Positions 46,733 to 55,204 of a DNA stretch of 64,000 nucleotides are shown piece after piece (positions within the stretch are counted from its first letter, which is position 1; each line of letters starts with the position of its first letter). The translations under genes were made by a program, and so were the position numbers. The stretch is from Dendrophyllia cribrosa. Its lineage: Eukaryota > Cnidaria > Anthozoa > Scleractinia > Dendrophylliidae. Where the stretch lies: positions 37,257,105-37,321,104 of the forward strand of contig JAJLRJ010000005.1 of NCBI GenBank assembly GCA_024195265.1, written 5' to 3'. Under the pieces are notes generated by a model that worked only from the letters and a program-made list of their open reading frames with translations, did no database searches and was not told the origin of the DNA.

Positions 46733-47958
46733 TGATCAGCAACTTTTTTTTCCTCAATCTTTTTCCTGCAAAGCCAACAAATATCAGTTTTCTGGAATGC
46801 TTCCTTTTCTCCTTTCTTCCAAAGAATTCTCTTCCAATTTTTTCTCAGCATTGGTCTTCGCACATCATTCAGAATCCATTTCACCTGATCAACTAATTTC
46901 ACCAGAAACTCTCTCCCAACATCATCTCCTTCTTTTCCACGAAAGAAAACTGGGGAGAAATCAACCCCAACTTGGCTCACAGGAAGAAAACAAAAGCTGC
47001 AGGGAACATGATGCTGAATTTGCTCTGTTTTTTCCCCAATTTTCTTTTCTGTTTTCTCCAAAATCGACTCAAAATCAACGTAGATGACAAAGGGAACGGT
47101 TGTTGCGCATTGAACTTTCTTGAATTTCATGATTGATTTTTCTGGAGGGAGAACAGCTTTCACTCCATCATCCATGCAAAATTCTTGATGAACGTCAAAT
47201 GTTTTTTTGGAGTTAAATGAATTGAGACAACCATCACAAACATGCCTTTGGTTTTTGTTTTTGGAATCTTCTCCAAACCACAATCGATTCAAATTCTTCA
47301 CCAAAGCGAAATGTTCATTTTCTCCGCTTTTCAGTTTGAAAAGAATCACATGATTCTCTTTCTTTTCCCATGCTTTTCTCAAAGTCACGATTTGTTTCCC
47401 ATCAACAATCCCTAAGACATTCACAGAAATGTTATTTTGTCTTTCAAATCTGTCAATGTCTCTCCATGAAATGGGGAATGAAATTCCTTCCCAATTGAAT
47501 TCCTCGCATTGTTTTCTCAACAAAGGAGTGATTCTTTGTGGATTTTTCTCCACTGGATTTTTCCATCTTCCAATGCACCACTTGAAGCACTCGTCATCAT
47601 TTTCATTTTTCATGTTTGTTAAAGCTTTTTTTGCAGCAAGCCAATCAGGAAGTGGAATGAATTTTCCAACAGTCATTTCATCCAGATGAATTTCCAATCT
47701 TTCAACTCGCAATAATCTCCAGTTGCTTCTTCCCCTTTGGAAATTCCGCATGTTTTCCAACATTCTCTCATTCATTTCTCTCAGCAATTTTTCCAAGTCA
47801 GTTCCCTCAAAAACTTCTTCAACCAGGGAAGAAAAGAAGGCATCATTTTCAATGGTTGTTCCCTGCGCTAAATCATGAGAAATCATTCTGCAAACCAAAA
47901 CCATTTTCACTTTGAACCCAAAATGTTTCTTCAGAATTTCAACCACATTTCCTTTCAC
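46636..47958 (-). CDS. polB: Polinton DNA polymerase B, N-terminal exonuclease part
   Basis: Includes the Polinton-type signature HFALVKNLNRLW, a C2H2/C3H-like zinc finger (C241, C244, H257, C261), ExoI VDFES (D295, E297) and a second Cys-His cluster (CWLC...DHCH, residues 394-411) that normally precedes an RGAAH motif. That motif is in another frame in the next fragment. The first codons overlap the end of the 138-aa frame, with a one-base frame difference near 47,960. Family B polymerase, 3'-5' exonuclease domain. Confidence 0.85.
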   Translation of the reverse strand: MKGNVVEILKKHFGFKVKMVLVCRMISHDLAQGTTIENDAFFSSLVEEVFEGTDLEKLLREMNERMLENMRNFQRGRSNWRLLRVERLEIHLDEMTVGKFIPLPDWLAAKKALTNMKNENDDECFKWCIGRWKNPVEKNPQRITPLLRKQCEEFNWEGISFPISWRDIDRFERQNNISVNVLGIVDGKQIVTLRKAWEKKENHVILFKLKSGENEHFALVKNLNRLWFGEDSKNKNQRHVCDGCLNSFNSKKTFDVHQEFCMDDGVKAVLPPEKSIMKFKKVQCATTVPFVIYVDFESILEKTEKKIGEKTEQIQHHVPCSFCFLPVSQVGVDFSPVFFRGKEGDDVGREFLVKLVDQVKWILNDVRRPMLRKNWKRILWKKGEKEAFQKTDICWLCRKKIEEKKVADHCHLTGNFAELLMNIVICKRKCQISLQSSFTI

Positions 47959-48371
47959 TTCTTCAAGAATCCTTCTGCAGAATATCCTTCTTTTCCCTTG
48001 ACAACAAAAGTCGATCCACCCAACCCCGGTTTTTCTTCAATATCAAACTCAGGTCTCTTCAACATTTCTCCAATCTTCACATTCAACTTCAAAAGTTTTT
48101 CCCGAGCTCTTTCCTTCAGATTCCAATCAACTCTTTTTTTCATCTTTCCAAACCAGGAATTCATTGAATCAATAGATGACTCAACAACTGTCGAGATTCT
48201 TTCTGGAAGAACTTTTTGAACAGCTGATTTCACTTCAGGAAAAGATGTTTTCTTGATGATTTTTCTCTGTGGGTTTTGCAACTCTTTTTCCAAATCAGCT
48301 TTTTTCATCCTGGAGAATCCAACCATTCCTTCCGAACGTGCACGATCTCTCAATTCTTTTAAAGTTGGCAT
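47955..48371 (-). CDS. N-terminal extension of polymerase B (SAP/Rho-N-like)
   Basis: 138 residues beginning LKELRDRARSEGMVGFSRMK, a SAP or Rho-N-like helix-extended-helix often used for DNA binding. A basic linker follows. It ends where the polymerase frame begins and the two overlap by four bases, so it is probably the original N-terminus of the polymerase, now separated by a frameshift; a separate small protein cannot be excluded. The start lies in a CAAAATGC context and faces the divergent gene at 48,408. Confidence 0.6.
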   Translation of the reverse strand: MPTLKELRDRARSEGMVGFSRMKKADLEKELQNPQRKIIKKTSFPEVKSAVQKVLPERISTVVESSIDSMNSWFGKMKKRVDWNLKERAREKLLKLNVKIGEMLKRPEFDIEEKPGLGGSTFVVKGKEGYSAEGFLKK

Positions 48372-48407
48372 TTTGAATGAAAAAAAAAAAAAATGTTTTC
48401 ATTTAAA

Positions 48408-48908
48408 ATGAAGTTTTCAATCCAGGAAGAAGGAAAAGAAAAGCAGATTTTTTTCACATTCAAAGAAGCATCAGAAAAAACTGGCATTCCGAATTCCACC
48501 ATTTGGAGGTTCATCAAAAACAATTCAGAAAACAAAAAGTTCACCAGAAAATCAGATAAAAAAGTTTTCTTCATTCAGGAAGAAATGACAGATGAACCCT
48601 TTTTCCAAGTTGATGGAGAAGATATTTTTGATTGTGATGAAATAGAAAAGTTTGGAATTTCAAACACAGTTTTTTTCAATCAAATTCTCAGGAAGAAAAA
48701 CCATTTCCTTGATTCGGAGGAGATCTCTCACCACATCACATGGAAATCTCCTGAATTTGATTTCCTTATTGATAGATTGAGGGAAAATCAAAGGGATGCA
48801 AAAATCATTCAAAAGGCTAAAAAGAAATCATGGCCAAAATCAACCATAAATCACGCTTTAGTTTTTGTAAATGATAAAGACCTTGTAGACCTCATTGAAA
48901 AAGTTTGA
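48408..48908 (+). CDS. helix-turn-helix-like protein, paralogue of the TIR gene
   Basis: 166 residues. FKEASEKTGIPNSTIWRFIK followed by TRKSDKKVFFI aligns with the module of the TIR-encoded protein (shared A-x-x-x-x-I-x-N pattern and R-S-D-K-K). The rest is unrelated or diverged. The divergent start is 36 bases from the polymerase N-terminal frame. Likely sequence-specific DNA binding; target unknown. Confidence 0.65.
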   Translation: MKFSIQEEGKEKQIFFTFKEASEKTGIPNSTIWRFIKNNSENKKFTRKSDKKVFFIQEEMTDEPFFQVDGEDIFDCDEIEKFGISNTVFFNQILRKKNHFLDSEEISHHITWKSPEFDFLIDRLRENQRDAKIIQKAKKKSWPKSTINHALVFVNDKDLVDLIEKV

Positions 48909-48933
48909 ATTTTCATTTCCAAGAAATGAAAAA

Positions 48934-49554
48934 TCAATCCTCTTCTTCTTCATCATCTTCAAAGTCATCAAACGCTGAAACGTTTCCATGGAATTTTGTT
49001 ACAAAACAAGAATTGATTGAGCATGTGATTGATTGACAATTTCCACAAAAGATGCGTGAAATGCGGAGGATGACATGTCCTGTCAGTTTTTCTCCAATGT
49101 GGTCATGGGGATCGAAACGAATGGATTTTCTTTGTCCAACTTCCCCTTCATCAAATTTCGAGAATGGGATAGTGATGTTGCCTTTTCTATCAGTCCACAG
49201 CTTGCTCCAAACTTTTTCCATTTCACTTCGATCTGTTTTAATCAAGTTGAAATCGGTGGATGTGAATTTCCCAAATTTTGATTTCAGTTTCAAAACTGCT
49301 TCTTTGTTTTCCATCGCCAACTTTCTGATTTGCGTTTCAATTTCCTGAAACTTTTCCTTGAGTTCAGGAGGAGATTGATTGAGATTGATTGCTAATGAAA
49401 ATCCGTTTTCATTCCTGAAGATTTTGAAAATACATTTCATGATTTGAACTGTGATTGGCTTCTCATTGATTCGGAGAGGAATTTCAACAAATGGATGTGT
49501 TGTGTTTTTCAGAATTGGTTCTCCCGTTTTGATTTCACTTACTTCGACATTCAT
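48934..49554 (-). CDS. candidate single-stranded-DNA-binding-like protein with acidic tail
   Basis: 206 residues with a mixed beta-rich pattern (ITVQIMKCIFKIFRNENGFS; HVILRISRIFCGNCQSITCS) and a strongly acidic C-terminus (FEDDEEEED). An OB-like body with an acidic tail is typical of viral single-stranded-DNA-binding proteins that work with family B polymerases, and the gene sits beside the polymerase gene. No direct homologue is recalled, so this is an inference from composition and context. Its start lies within the perfect palindrome. Confidence 0.45.
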   Translation of the reverse strand: MNVEVSEIKTGEPILKNTTHPFVEIPLRINEKPITVQIMKCIFKIFRNENGFSLAINLNQSPPELKEKFQEIETQIRKLAMENKEAVLKLKSKFGKFTSTDFNLIKTDRSEMEKVWSKLWTDRKGNITIPFSKFDEGEVGQRKSIRFDPHDHIGEKLTGHVILRISRIFCGNCQSITCSINSCFVTKFHGNVSAFDDFEDDEEEED

Positions 49555-49612
49555 TTTCTTTAAATAAAAAAAAAATTATTTTTTTTTTATTTAAAGAAAA
49601 TGAATGTCGAAG
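49542..49612. promoter_or_regulatory. perfect 34-bp palindrome with divergent start codons
   Basis: Arms 49,542-49,575 and 49,579-49,612 are exact reverse complements around a 3-base loop. Each arm contains ten A/T, ATTTAAAGAAAATGAATG and the first codons of one gene, so both proteins begin M-N-V-E. The shape suggests a bidirectional promoter or a hairpin with a replication role. Confidence 0.85.
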
Positions 49613-49857
49613 ATTTTGAAAGAATGATGGAAGATAGTGATTATATTATAGAATTGATGAATCTCGGATTTCTGGATGATTTGGCGATAGAAATTATTCT
49701 AGAAATCCGAGAAAGAGGTGAACACCCAGAGGACTTAATTGATATGTTTATTGAATATGATTTTAATGGAGATGATTTTGAATATGATGATGAGTTCTCA
49801 GCATCAGAAATTGTTGAACTGTTTATGGAACCCTCATCGCTTGAGAATGTGATATGA
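49600..49857 (+). CDS. small acidic protein
   Basis: 85 residues, about one third Asp plus Glu (for example FNGDDFEYDDEF), with two predicted helices (IIELMNLGFLDDLAIEIILE). It starts inside the palindrome and ends two bases before the convergent membrane-protein gene's stop. No family recognised. Acidic proteins of this size can mimic DNA or bind basic virion proteins, but that is speculative. Confidence 0.5.
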   Translation: MNVEDFERMMEDSDYIIELMNLGFLDDLAIEIILEIRERGEHPEDLIDMFIEYDFNGDDFEYDDEFSASEIVELFMEPSSLENVI

Positions 49858-49859
49858 GA

Positions 49860-50354
49860 TCACTCAAACAACAAATCATATTTCTTCTCAAACTTCTCCA
49901 AATCCAATCCCAAATCAATCACAATCCCATCAACCACCTCCATTGCTGGAAGGAATTCATTTCGAATGAATTTTCCACTTCTCAAAACAAAACGCAGATC
50001 AGTCAGAGTTTTCTCGTAAGTTGTGAACGCGAACTTCGCCATGTCAATTTTGTTTCCATATTTCTTCATTTCATTCCCTGTTTTGACAACCAATCCTACA
50101 CCTGAAATCACTCCTAAAATCACAGGATTCATTGTCACTCCTCCAGCAATTGCGCCAATCGCAACAAGAGCGGAAGATGTCAAATTCACAAACAAATTCA
50201 TCTTTTTGAAATGTTTGTGAGCTCTTTTCAAACACCAAAATCTTTTGTGATAGAATCGGAAGAGTTGCTTGATCTCTTCCAGTTCTTCTGGAGAGATGTC
50301 TTTGCTGATGTGATTGAAATCGAGAATCTTTTTCTTTTGTCGCTCTTTTTTCAT
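49860..50354 (-). CDS. predicted two-helix membrane protein
   Basis: 164 residues from ATG in a TCAAAATGA context. A basic N-terminus and a helical region are followed by two adjacent hydrophobic segments (residues about 52-70, LTSSALVAIGAIAGG; and 73-90, VILGVISGVGLVV), then a long helical tail. The layout resembles small two-transmembrane proteins with a cytosolic coiled tail, such as SLATT-like ones; similarity by architecture only. Lies between the acidic and fibre-like genes. Confidence 0.6.
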   Translation of the reverse strand: MKKERQKKKILDFNHISKDISPEELEEIKQLFRFYHKRFWCLKRAHKHFKKMNLFVNLTSSALVAIGAIAGGVTMNPVILGVISGVGLVVKTGNEMKKYGNKIDMAKFAFTTYEKTLTDLRFVLRSGKFIRNEFLPAMEVVDGIVIDLGLDLEKFEKKYDLLFE

Positions 50355-50376
50355 TTTGAAAGAGAAATGAAAAAAT

Positions 50377-52248
50377 TCACGATAAAACCTCAAAAACCAG
50401 TGTAATAATAATTGTTATATTTGGAGTTTTACTCAAGGTTTTTATTGGATAAAAATCAACACGAGTCATTTCCTCGATTTCAACTCCATCTCCCAGATCA
50501 TACTTCCAAATGTGTTGACCAAGCTCTCCTTGCCAAAACCATGTTTTTTTCTTTTTGTTCACTAACATATCCATCGCAAGATCGATTTTAGGGTGTATAA
50601 ATGATTGGATTGAATGGAACATTATCCCAGCTTTAACAAGTCGTGTTTTCATTGGAAAGAAAACAAATTTTACATTTCTCCCAAACAAGAAGCTATAATT
50701 ATCAACGGGATAGTAATAATAACCTGTTTGAATAATTTTATCTCCTGTCAACTTGAAACCATTCATATCAAGGTTTGTTTCCATGACCATCTTCCCCGAG
50801 TCAAAAACGAAAGGAGCATCATAAACAGAACTTGGCACATCTGATTGAGAACCTTTGACGCCATAAATAATCAGATTTGCTGGACCTTGAGAAGCTGATG
50901 ATGCTGTTCCTTGCCATTTCAGATCCAGATAAATGAACTCCGGTGGAGTAATCTGCCATTTATGCATGTGAATGATTGATCGAGAATAGTTGGAAAACTT
51001 CTTCGTTGATTGTTGATTGATATTCAAGCTGGTTGAAACCACGTCAACGCTCACACCCGTCATGGAAGCGGGGAAGAATTCAATGCAAATCGTATATTCC
51101 CCTTCTGGAAGCTTCAGCATATGGAATCCAAGTCGACCAGAGTATTCATTGAGAACATCTTTTGTTATTTTCAAATTATACGCTTTTTTATTGATCTGAT
51201 GAGGAGAACTTACAAAATCAGATAAACCAGTCACTGTCATATTATGTTCAGCTTTGGATTCACCTACATCCTCCATCAAATACCGGAATTCATCCTTCAA
51301 GTGGGAGGTTGAAGATATATGCGATTCATTGACATCTTTTTTAAGGTTAGCTTCTGTTTTAATCAATTCCTCTGACAGAGCTACTGTCTTCTCATTTAGC
51401 TGTGTATCAACATATTGTTTTGATGTTGCTTCATTGGATGTTTTTGGATCGGGAAGACCATCAAGTTTTTCTCCTCCCATATCCAATTCCCCAGTCATTG
51501 TTCCTCCGGAAAGAGAAAGAGTATCTGAGGCCACAAACCTAATTGATGAGGTGAGTTGTGTGACATGTTGATCAACATATTTTTTGTTGGCTGCTTGATC
51601 GATTGCTGTTGGATCTTTCACGTTATAAACAAATTGGTTTCCCATATCAAGACTTGTTTCCATTGGGAATGTTTCTTTCCGACTGAGAAAGACATTCTTT
51701 GCATCATTGTAAGAGATCAGATTGTTATAGTTCGCCGATAAATCAGCATAAGTTTGTTGCTTTGATTTGACAACATTGAAAAGTTCTTTCAGATCGATGT
51801 TCTTCGTCACTTCATGCGTTGGTGCTGGAGCATTTGGGTGGAACTTCTTCAGCGTCACCATATTCACCGCGGAAAGATCATTTGATTCATCTGTATCCAG
51901 ATTTGTGATCAGTTTCCGATCCATGTCAATCTCTCCAGGAAGAATCAGTTTCTTTCCCCTGAGGTCCAGATCTCCAGTCATATGGGAGGATCCATCAACC
52001 TGCAAAGAATCTGCTCTCAATTGAATCAGTTTGGTTTCCACACTTCTGTCTAGCGTGTCAACTTGATGTTTTGTGACTGCATCACCATTTGCTGTTCCTT
52101 CAGCGACATTGACTAGTTTTCTGTTTGACATATCATAATCCCCTGTGGATGTCAGTTTAAAACCAACTCCTGGCAGCCCATCTCTTCCATCTCGACCTCC
52201 TCGGGAAGTGCTTGTTGTTTCAGAAAGCAATCCATTTGAATAGCTCAT
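50377..52248 (-). CDS. fibre-like protein with phage-tail-fibre repeats
   Basis: 623 residues from the TTAAAATGA start. A glycine-rich triplet stretch (GRDGRDGLPGVGF) is followed by repeats of the type LDM-G-x-x-(I/L/V)-x-N-(L/V)-x-(D/E)-P...DA-x-x-K-x-Y-V-D: ANKKYVDQHV and TSKQYVDTQL near residues 220 and 290, plus two weaker ones before them. This is the pattern of trimeric phage tail-fibre shafts. Helical segments (KTEANLKKDVNES) suggest a coiled stalk, and the C-terminal 250 residues may be a receptor-binding head. Inferred role: virion spike or fibre. The gene starts in the stop codon of the ATPase gene, sharing TAAAATG. Confidence 0.75.
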   Translation of the reverse strand: MSYSNGLLSETTSTSRGGRDGRDGLPGVGFKLTSTGDYDMSNRKLVNVAEGTANGDAVTKHQVDTLDRSVETKLIQLRADSLQVDGSSHMTGDLDLRGKKLILPGEIDMDRKLITNLDTDESNDLSAVNMVTLKKFHPNAPAPTHEVTKNIDLKELFNVVKSKQQTYADLSANYNNLISYNDAKNVFLSRKETFPMETSLDMGNQFVYNVKDPTAIDQAANKKYVDQHVTQLTSSIRFVASDTLSLSGGTMTGELDMGGEKLDGLPDPKTSNEATSKQYVDTQLNEKTVALSEELIKTEANLKKDVNESHISSTSHLKDEFRYLMEDVGESKAEHNMTVTGLSDFVSSPHQINKKAYNLKITKDVLNEYSGRLGFHMLKLPEGEYTICIEFFPASMTGVSVDVVSTSLNINQQSTKKFSNYSRSIIHMHKWQITPPEFIYLDLKWQGTASSASQGPANLIIYGVKGSQSDVPSSVYDAPFVFDSGKMVMETNLDMNGFKLTGDKIIQTGYYYYPVDNYSFLFGRNVKFVFFPMKTRLVKAGIMFHSIQSFIHPKIDLAMDMLVNKKKKTWFWQGELGQHIWKYDLGDGVEIEEMTRVDFYPIKTLSKTPNITIIITLVFEVLS

Positions 52249-52249
52249 T

Positions 52250-52882
52250 TTAAAGTCTTTCATCAAAGTTTTTAGCAATGAATTTCCTCAGCTTATCCAC
52301 ATACAGGAAAGAGAATGGATCATGTGTTGCTTTCTTATAATCTTCTTTGCTGACTTGTGTCTCCCTACAGAGTAGGGAAACTTCATTGTTGCTGGGGAAT
52401 TCAAAGATGCAAAAATGAGAACAATTCAGGCGGATATCTTTTGGTGTTTGGAAATAGCTTTGTGAAAGATAAATCACAGAACAATTCTTATGCCTGCCTT
52501 GGATAAAATAATCAATTAGGGGTTTTTGATTCTTTTCACAAACAAAATCATCGAAAACAACCAGTTTTTGATTCTCCCCTGACAATTCAGAAACTGGGAT
52601 GATTTCATTCGGGGATGCCTCCACAACATCATACCCAGCTTCTTTGTTGATTGGGTGAAATGTTTTCAGAAGATGTTGATATTTAGCTTGGTTAAGATTT
52701 TTCGCATAGAGATAAATTTTATCATAATACAACAATCTCAAAATCATATCCAGGAGAACATTTGTTTTCCCCGATCCTGAAGGGCCGCAGATCAACATTC
52801 TGAAAGCTTGATCAGGCATGAAAGGATGGAGCTGTCGAAAATTTGTAATTGGATCCTGACAATCATAATTTGGAATCTTCAT
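52250..52882 (-). CDS. FtsK/HerA-type genome-packaging ATPase
   Basis: 210 residues. Walker A CGPSGSGKT (G33-T40), Walker B KLVVFDDF (D110, D111) and a following IYLSQSYFQTP sensor-like segment match Polinton/adenovirus-like packaging ATPases in size and order. It would pump the linear DNA into preformed capsids. Its start is divergent from the 346-aa gene at 53,002, with the 12-bp repeat array between them. Confidence 0.93.
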   Translation of the reverse strand: MKIPNYDCQDPITNFRQLHPFMPDQAFRMLICGPSGSGKTNVLLDMILRLLYYDKIYLYAKNLNQAKYQHLLKTFHPINKEAGYDVVEASPNEIIPVSELSGENQKLVVFDDFVCEKNQKPLIDYFIQGRHKNCSVIYLSQSYFQTPKDIRLNCSHFCIFEFPSNNEVSLLCRETQVSKEDYKKATHDPFSFLYVDKLRKFIAKNFDERL

Positions 52883-52890
52883 TTTATTAT

Positions 52891-52986
52891 ATTCAACATC
52901 ATATTCAACATCATATTCAACATCATATTCAACATCATATTCAACATCATATTCAACATCATATTCAACATCATATTCAACATCAT
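52891..52986 (+). promoter_or_regulatory. eight perfect 12-bp repeats between divergent genes
   Basis: ATTCAACATCAT is repeated exactly eight times. The array lies between the start codons of the ATPase (52,882, minus) and the 346-aa gene (53,002, plus). It could act as an iterated binding site or a spacer. It reads IQHH in one frame but this is unlikely to be translated. Confidence 0.85.
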
Positions 52987-53001
52987 ATTTTTGGATTTAA
53001 A

Positions 53002-54042
53002 ATGAGTTTATTGAAATGGAATGAAATGGCTAAAAGCAAATCTGCTTTGGGTCAAAAAATCAACTTTATTCACGATGTCATCACCCAGAAAAAGTTGGGT
53101 AAAGAAACAAGTCAAATCGGATTTGAAAAAATGTTCAAACCCATCACATCGAAACTGGATGATGTTATTGCATCGAATTTAAGACCACTTCCCCGGAAAA
53201 AGAAAGTTGGAAAAGCCAAACCCATGGACATTGATTATTATCCTGAAGTCGATCCATTTGAAGAGATGGAAGTTGGCGGTTTGTTTGATGATGATGAGAT
53301 TGTATCATCAAAAACAGATAAGCAAATTCCAGTAAGACCCCCAACATACGAAGAAGTACTGGAAGAGTTAGAAGGTGAATCATCTGTATATAAATCGACC
53401 GTTCCTGATTATGAAGTGGAAGAAGAAGAAGAAGAAGAAGAAGAGGAAGAGGAAGAGGAAGAGGAAGAGGAAGAAGAAGGATGGGAAGAAGCTCAAGAAG
53501 ATATTATTGAAGAAGAAGATATAATTAATAACATACTAGATAAGATGGGTTTATCAAATTATAACAAAACAGATAAAGTCTTAGCTCAGCCAAATGTTCC
53601 AGTAGAAAAGAAAAAAAATTTAATTGCAAACAGCATTATAATGCCAGCTTATAATATAAGAGCACAACTGAACAACCGTAACAGTTATCTGAACAAAAAA
53701 TTCAATGAAGGTAAAATAACTAAAAATGAAAGGGATATAGAATGGCAGGCTATAAAAGATAAAAGAAAAGTACTGAATGACTATATGAAGTATTATAAAA
53801 ACAAACTCAAGTCATTTAAAGGCTCTGGAGCCCGAAAACGATACGGACGTGGCATCTCATTTTTCAAAGATTCAAAAGATCTTCTCCAGAAACTTGAAGT
53901 TATTGTCGGCTCTATCCTTGCTGGGAACTCTAACATCAACGTGAGAAATGAAGGAGTTGCAATTCTCGATATTCTCCTGAAAGAGTCAGTGATTAACAAA
54001 CCTCAGCATGAAAAGCTGTACAAAACCTATTTCAAAACATAA
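53002..54042 (+). CDS. conserved Polinton protein with poly-Glu run
   Basis: 346 residues from the TTAAAATGA start; the longer frame upstream only reads the repeat array. An unbroken run of more than 20 Glu lies near residues 131-153. The C-terminal part (GARKRYGRGISFFKDSKDLL and RNEGVAILDILLKES) is a stretch I recall as recurrent in cnidarian Polintons. No enzymatic motif is seen. It heads the plus-strand virion gene block, so a structural or assembly role is likely. Confidence 0.65.
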   Translation: MSLLKWNEMAKSKSALGQKINFIHDVITQKKLGKETSQIGFEKMFKPITSKLDDVIASNLRPLPRKKKVGKAKPMDIDYYPEVDPFEEMEVGGLFDDDEIVSSKTDKQIPVRPPTYEEVLEELEGESSVYKSTVPDYEVEEEEEEEEEEEEEEEEEEEEGWEEAQEDIIEEEDIINNILDKMGLSNYNKTDKVLAQPNVPVEKKKNLIANSIIMPAYNIRAQLNNRNSYLNKKFNEGKITKNERDIEWQAIKDKRKVLNDYMKYYKNKLKSFKGSGARKRYGRGISFFKDSKDLLQKLEVIVGSILAGNSNINVRNEGVAILDILLKESVINKPQHEKLYKTYFKT

Positions 54043-54043
54043 A

Positions 54044-54802
54044 ATGGAAAGAGAAATCGTCCTGTCATCTTACGCTGTTAAGAACAGACAAAACAAACCT
54101 GCAGATTTCATAACAAAATTTAATCGTCCAATTATTCTTGATCCGAATGAACAATATGTTGTTGGGTTGAAACGAATCATCAATATGAGTTTTACGTGGT
54201 ATAACATCAATCCACAATATGAAAATCAACTGATTAGATTTTCCTCTGATGGTGGGAAAACATTTTCTGATATTGCTTTTCCTGCTGGAGTTTGGGAGTA
54301 GTCTGGGATAAATGATTTCATTCGGAAAGCAACAGTGGTGAAAGAATCTGGGAAAAAAGATGTTTTTCCAATCAATCTTGCTTTCAGCAATGAAACTTTC
54401 AGAGTGACAATTTCACTGGCTGAAAATTATCAACTGGATTTCACCCAATCAAATTTCGGGGAGCTTGTGGGGTTTGATAAAAAGATTCTGAAGGAGAAAG
54501 TTAATGTTGGCCCTAAAGTTCCAAATCTCAGTCAAGATACTGATATGTTGAACATTCATTGTGATTTGACAAATGACTCACTTGTGGATGGGGAAGAGAC
54601 TGATATCATCTATTCCTTTTCCACATCTGTTCTGCAGGCATCATATAGTTTTGAGCGTGAACCCATAAAAATAGCATTCTGCCCCGTGAATAAAAACACA
54701 ATAAGCTCCATTCGAATCTATATCACGGATGGTCGAAGGCGAATTGTTAACCTGAATGGGGCAGACACAGCATTCTCGTTGATATTAAAAAAAAGACTAT
54801 AA
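54044..54802 (+). CDS. probable minor capsid (penton-like) protein, interrupted by TAG
   Basis: One frame of 252 codons with a single TAG at codon 86 (54,299-54,301). Upstream reads VLSSYAVKNRQNKPADFITK and continues to FPAGVWE; downstream continues directly with SGINDFIRKATVV to the stop. Beta-rich and located next to the small basic protein and major capsid genes, where Polinton minor capsid proteins are found. The assignment is by position and general similarity. The TAG is either a mutation, a read error or a readthrough site. Confidence 0.7.
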
Positions 54803-54803
54803 A

Positions 54804-55071
54804 ATGAAAGCATATGAATTTTCTCGTTATTACCACCCCAAACTGGGGAAGTTTGTTTATAAGCATAAAGGAACAGGAATCATTTTTTGATTCCATCTTT
54901 AAGCCACTGAAAAAGATGGTAGGACCAACCATGAAAGGAATTCTGAAAAAAGTTGCAAAACCATTTGCGAAAAAAGCTTTGGACGCAGGAATTTCTCACG
55001 CTGGAGAAAAAGTGGGTAAAATGGCAGTTGAAAAATCAGGTGATTTGATCATGAAAAAACTGGAAACATGA
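54804..55071 (+). CDS. small basic virion-like protein with a frame change at TTT-TGA
   Basis: The frame starts at ATG 54,804 (MKAYEFSRYYHPKLG) and stops at TGA 54,888-54,890 after a T6 run. The +1 frame continues with DSIFKPLKKMVGPTMKGILK and ends MKKLET at 55,071. The two halves together form a small basic, amphipathic protein, reminiscent of membrane-active or core proteins of adenovirus-like virions. A one-base indel in T6 or a programmed +1 shift at TTT-TGA would both explain it. Confidence 0.55.
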
Positions 55072-55190
55072 AGATTGGAAAACGAGGAAAAAAACCACAA
55101 TCACGCCCTGCTTCACTCCCAGCGGAACAACCACAGAGAGAAAGTGCAAATGATATCTTGAATAGACTTATCAGTGGCCAAGGAATTTAA
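55068..55190 (+). CDS. 40-residue protein overlapping the previous stop (ATGA)
   Basis: Its ATG shares bases with the TGA of the preceding gene. A basic N-terminus (MKIGKRGKKPQSRP) is followed by a short helix ending NRLISGQGI. It lies 14 bases before the capsid gene. Likely a real short gene because of the tight overlap, but without a known family. Confidence 0.5.
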   Translation: MKIGKRGKKPQSRPASLPAEQPQRESANDILNRLISGQGI

Positions 55191-55204
55191 AATAATCTAT
55201 TAAA

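Noticed and set aside
45189..47689. Plus-strand frames opposite the polymerase gene
   Set aside because: They are antisense shadows of polymerase coding sequence with no start context or family motif.
52849..53001. 51-codon N-terminal extension (IQHH repeats) of the 346-aa Polinton protein
   Set aside because: It translates the 12-bp repeat array and overlaps the ATPase gene; the ATG at 53,002 has the element's usual start context.
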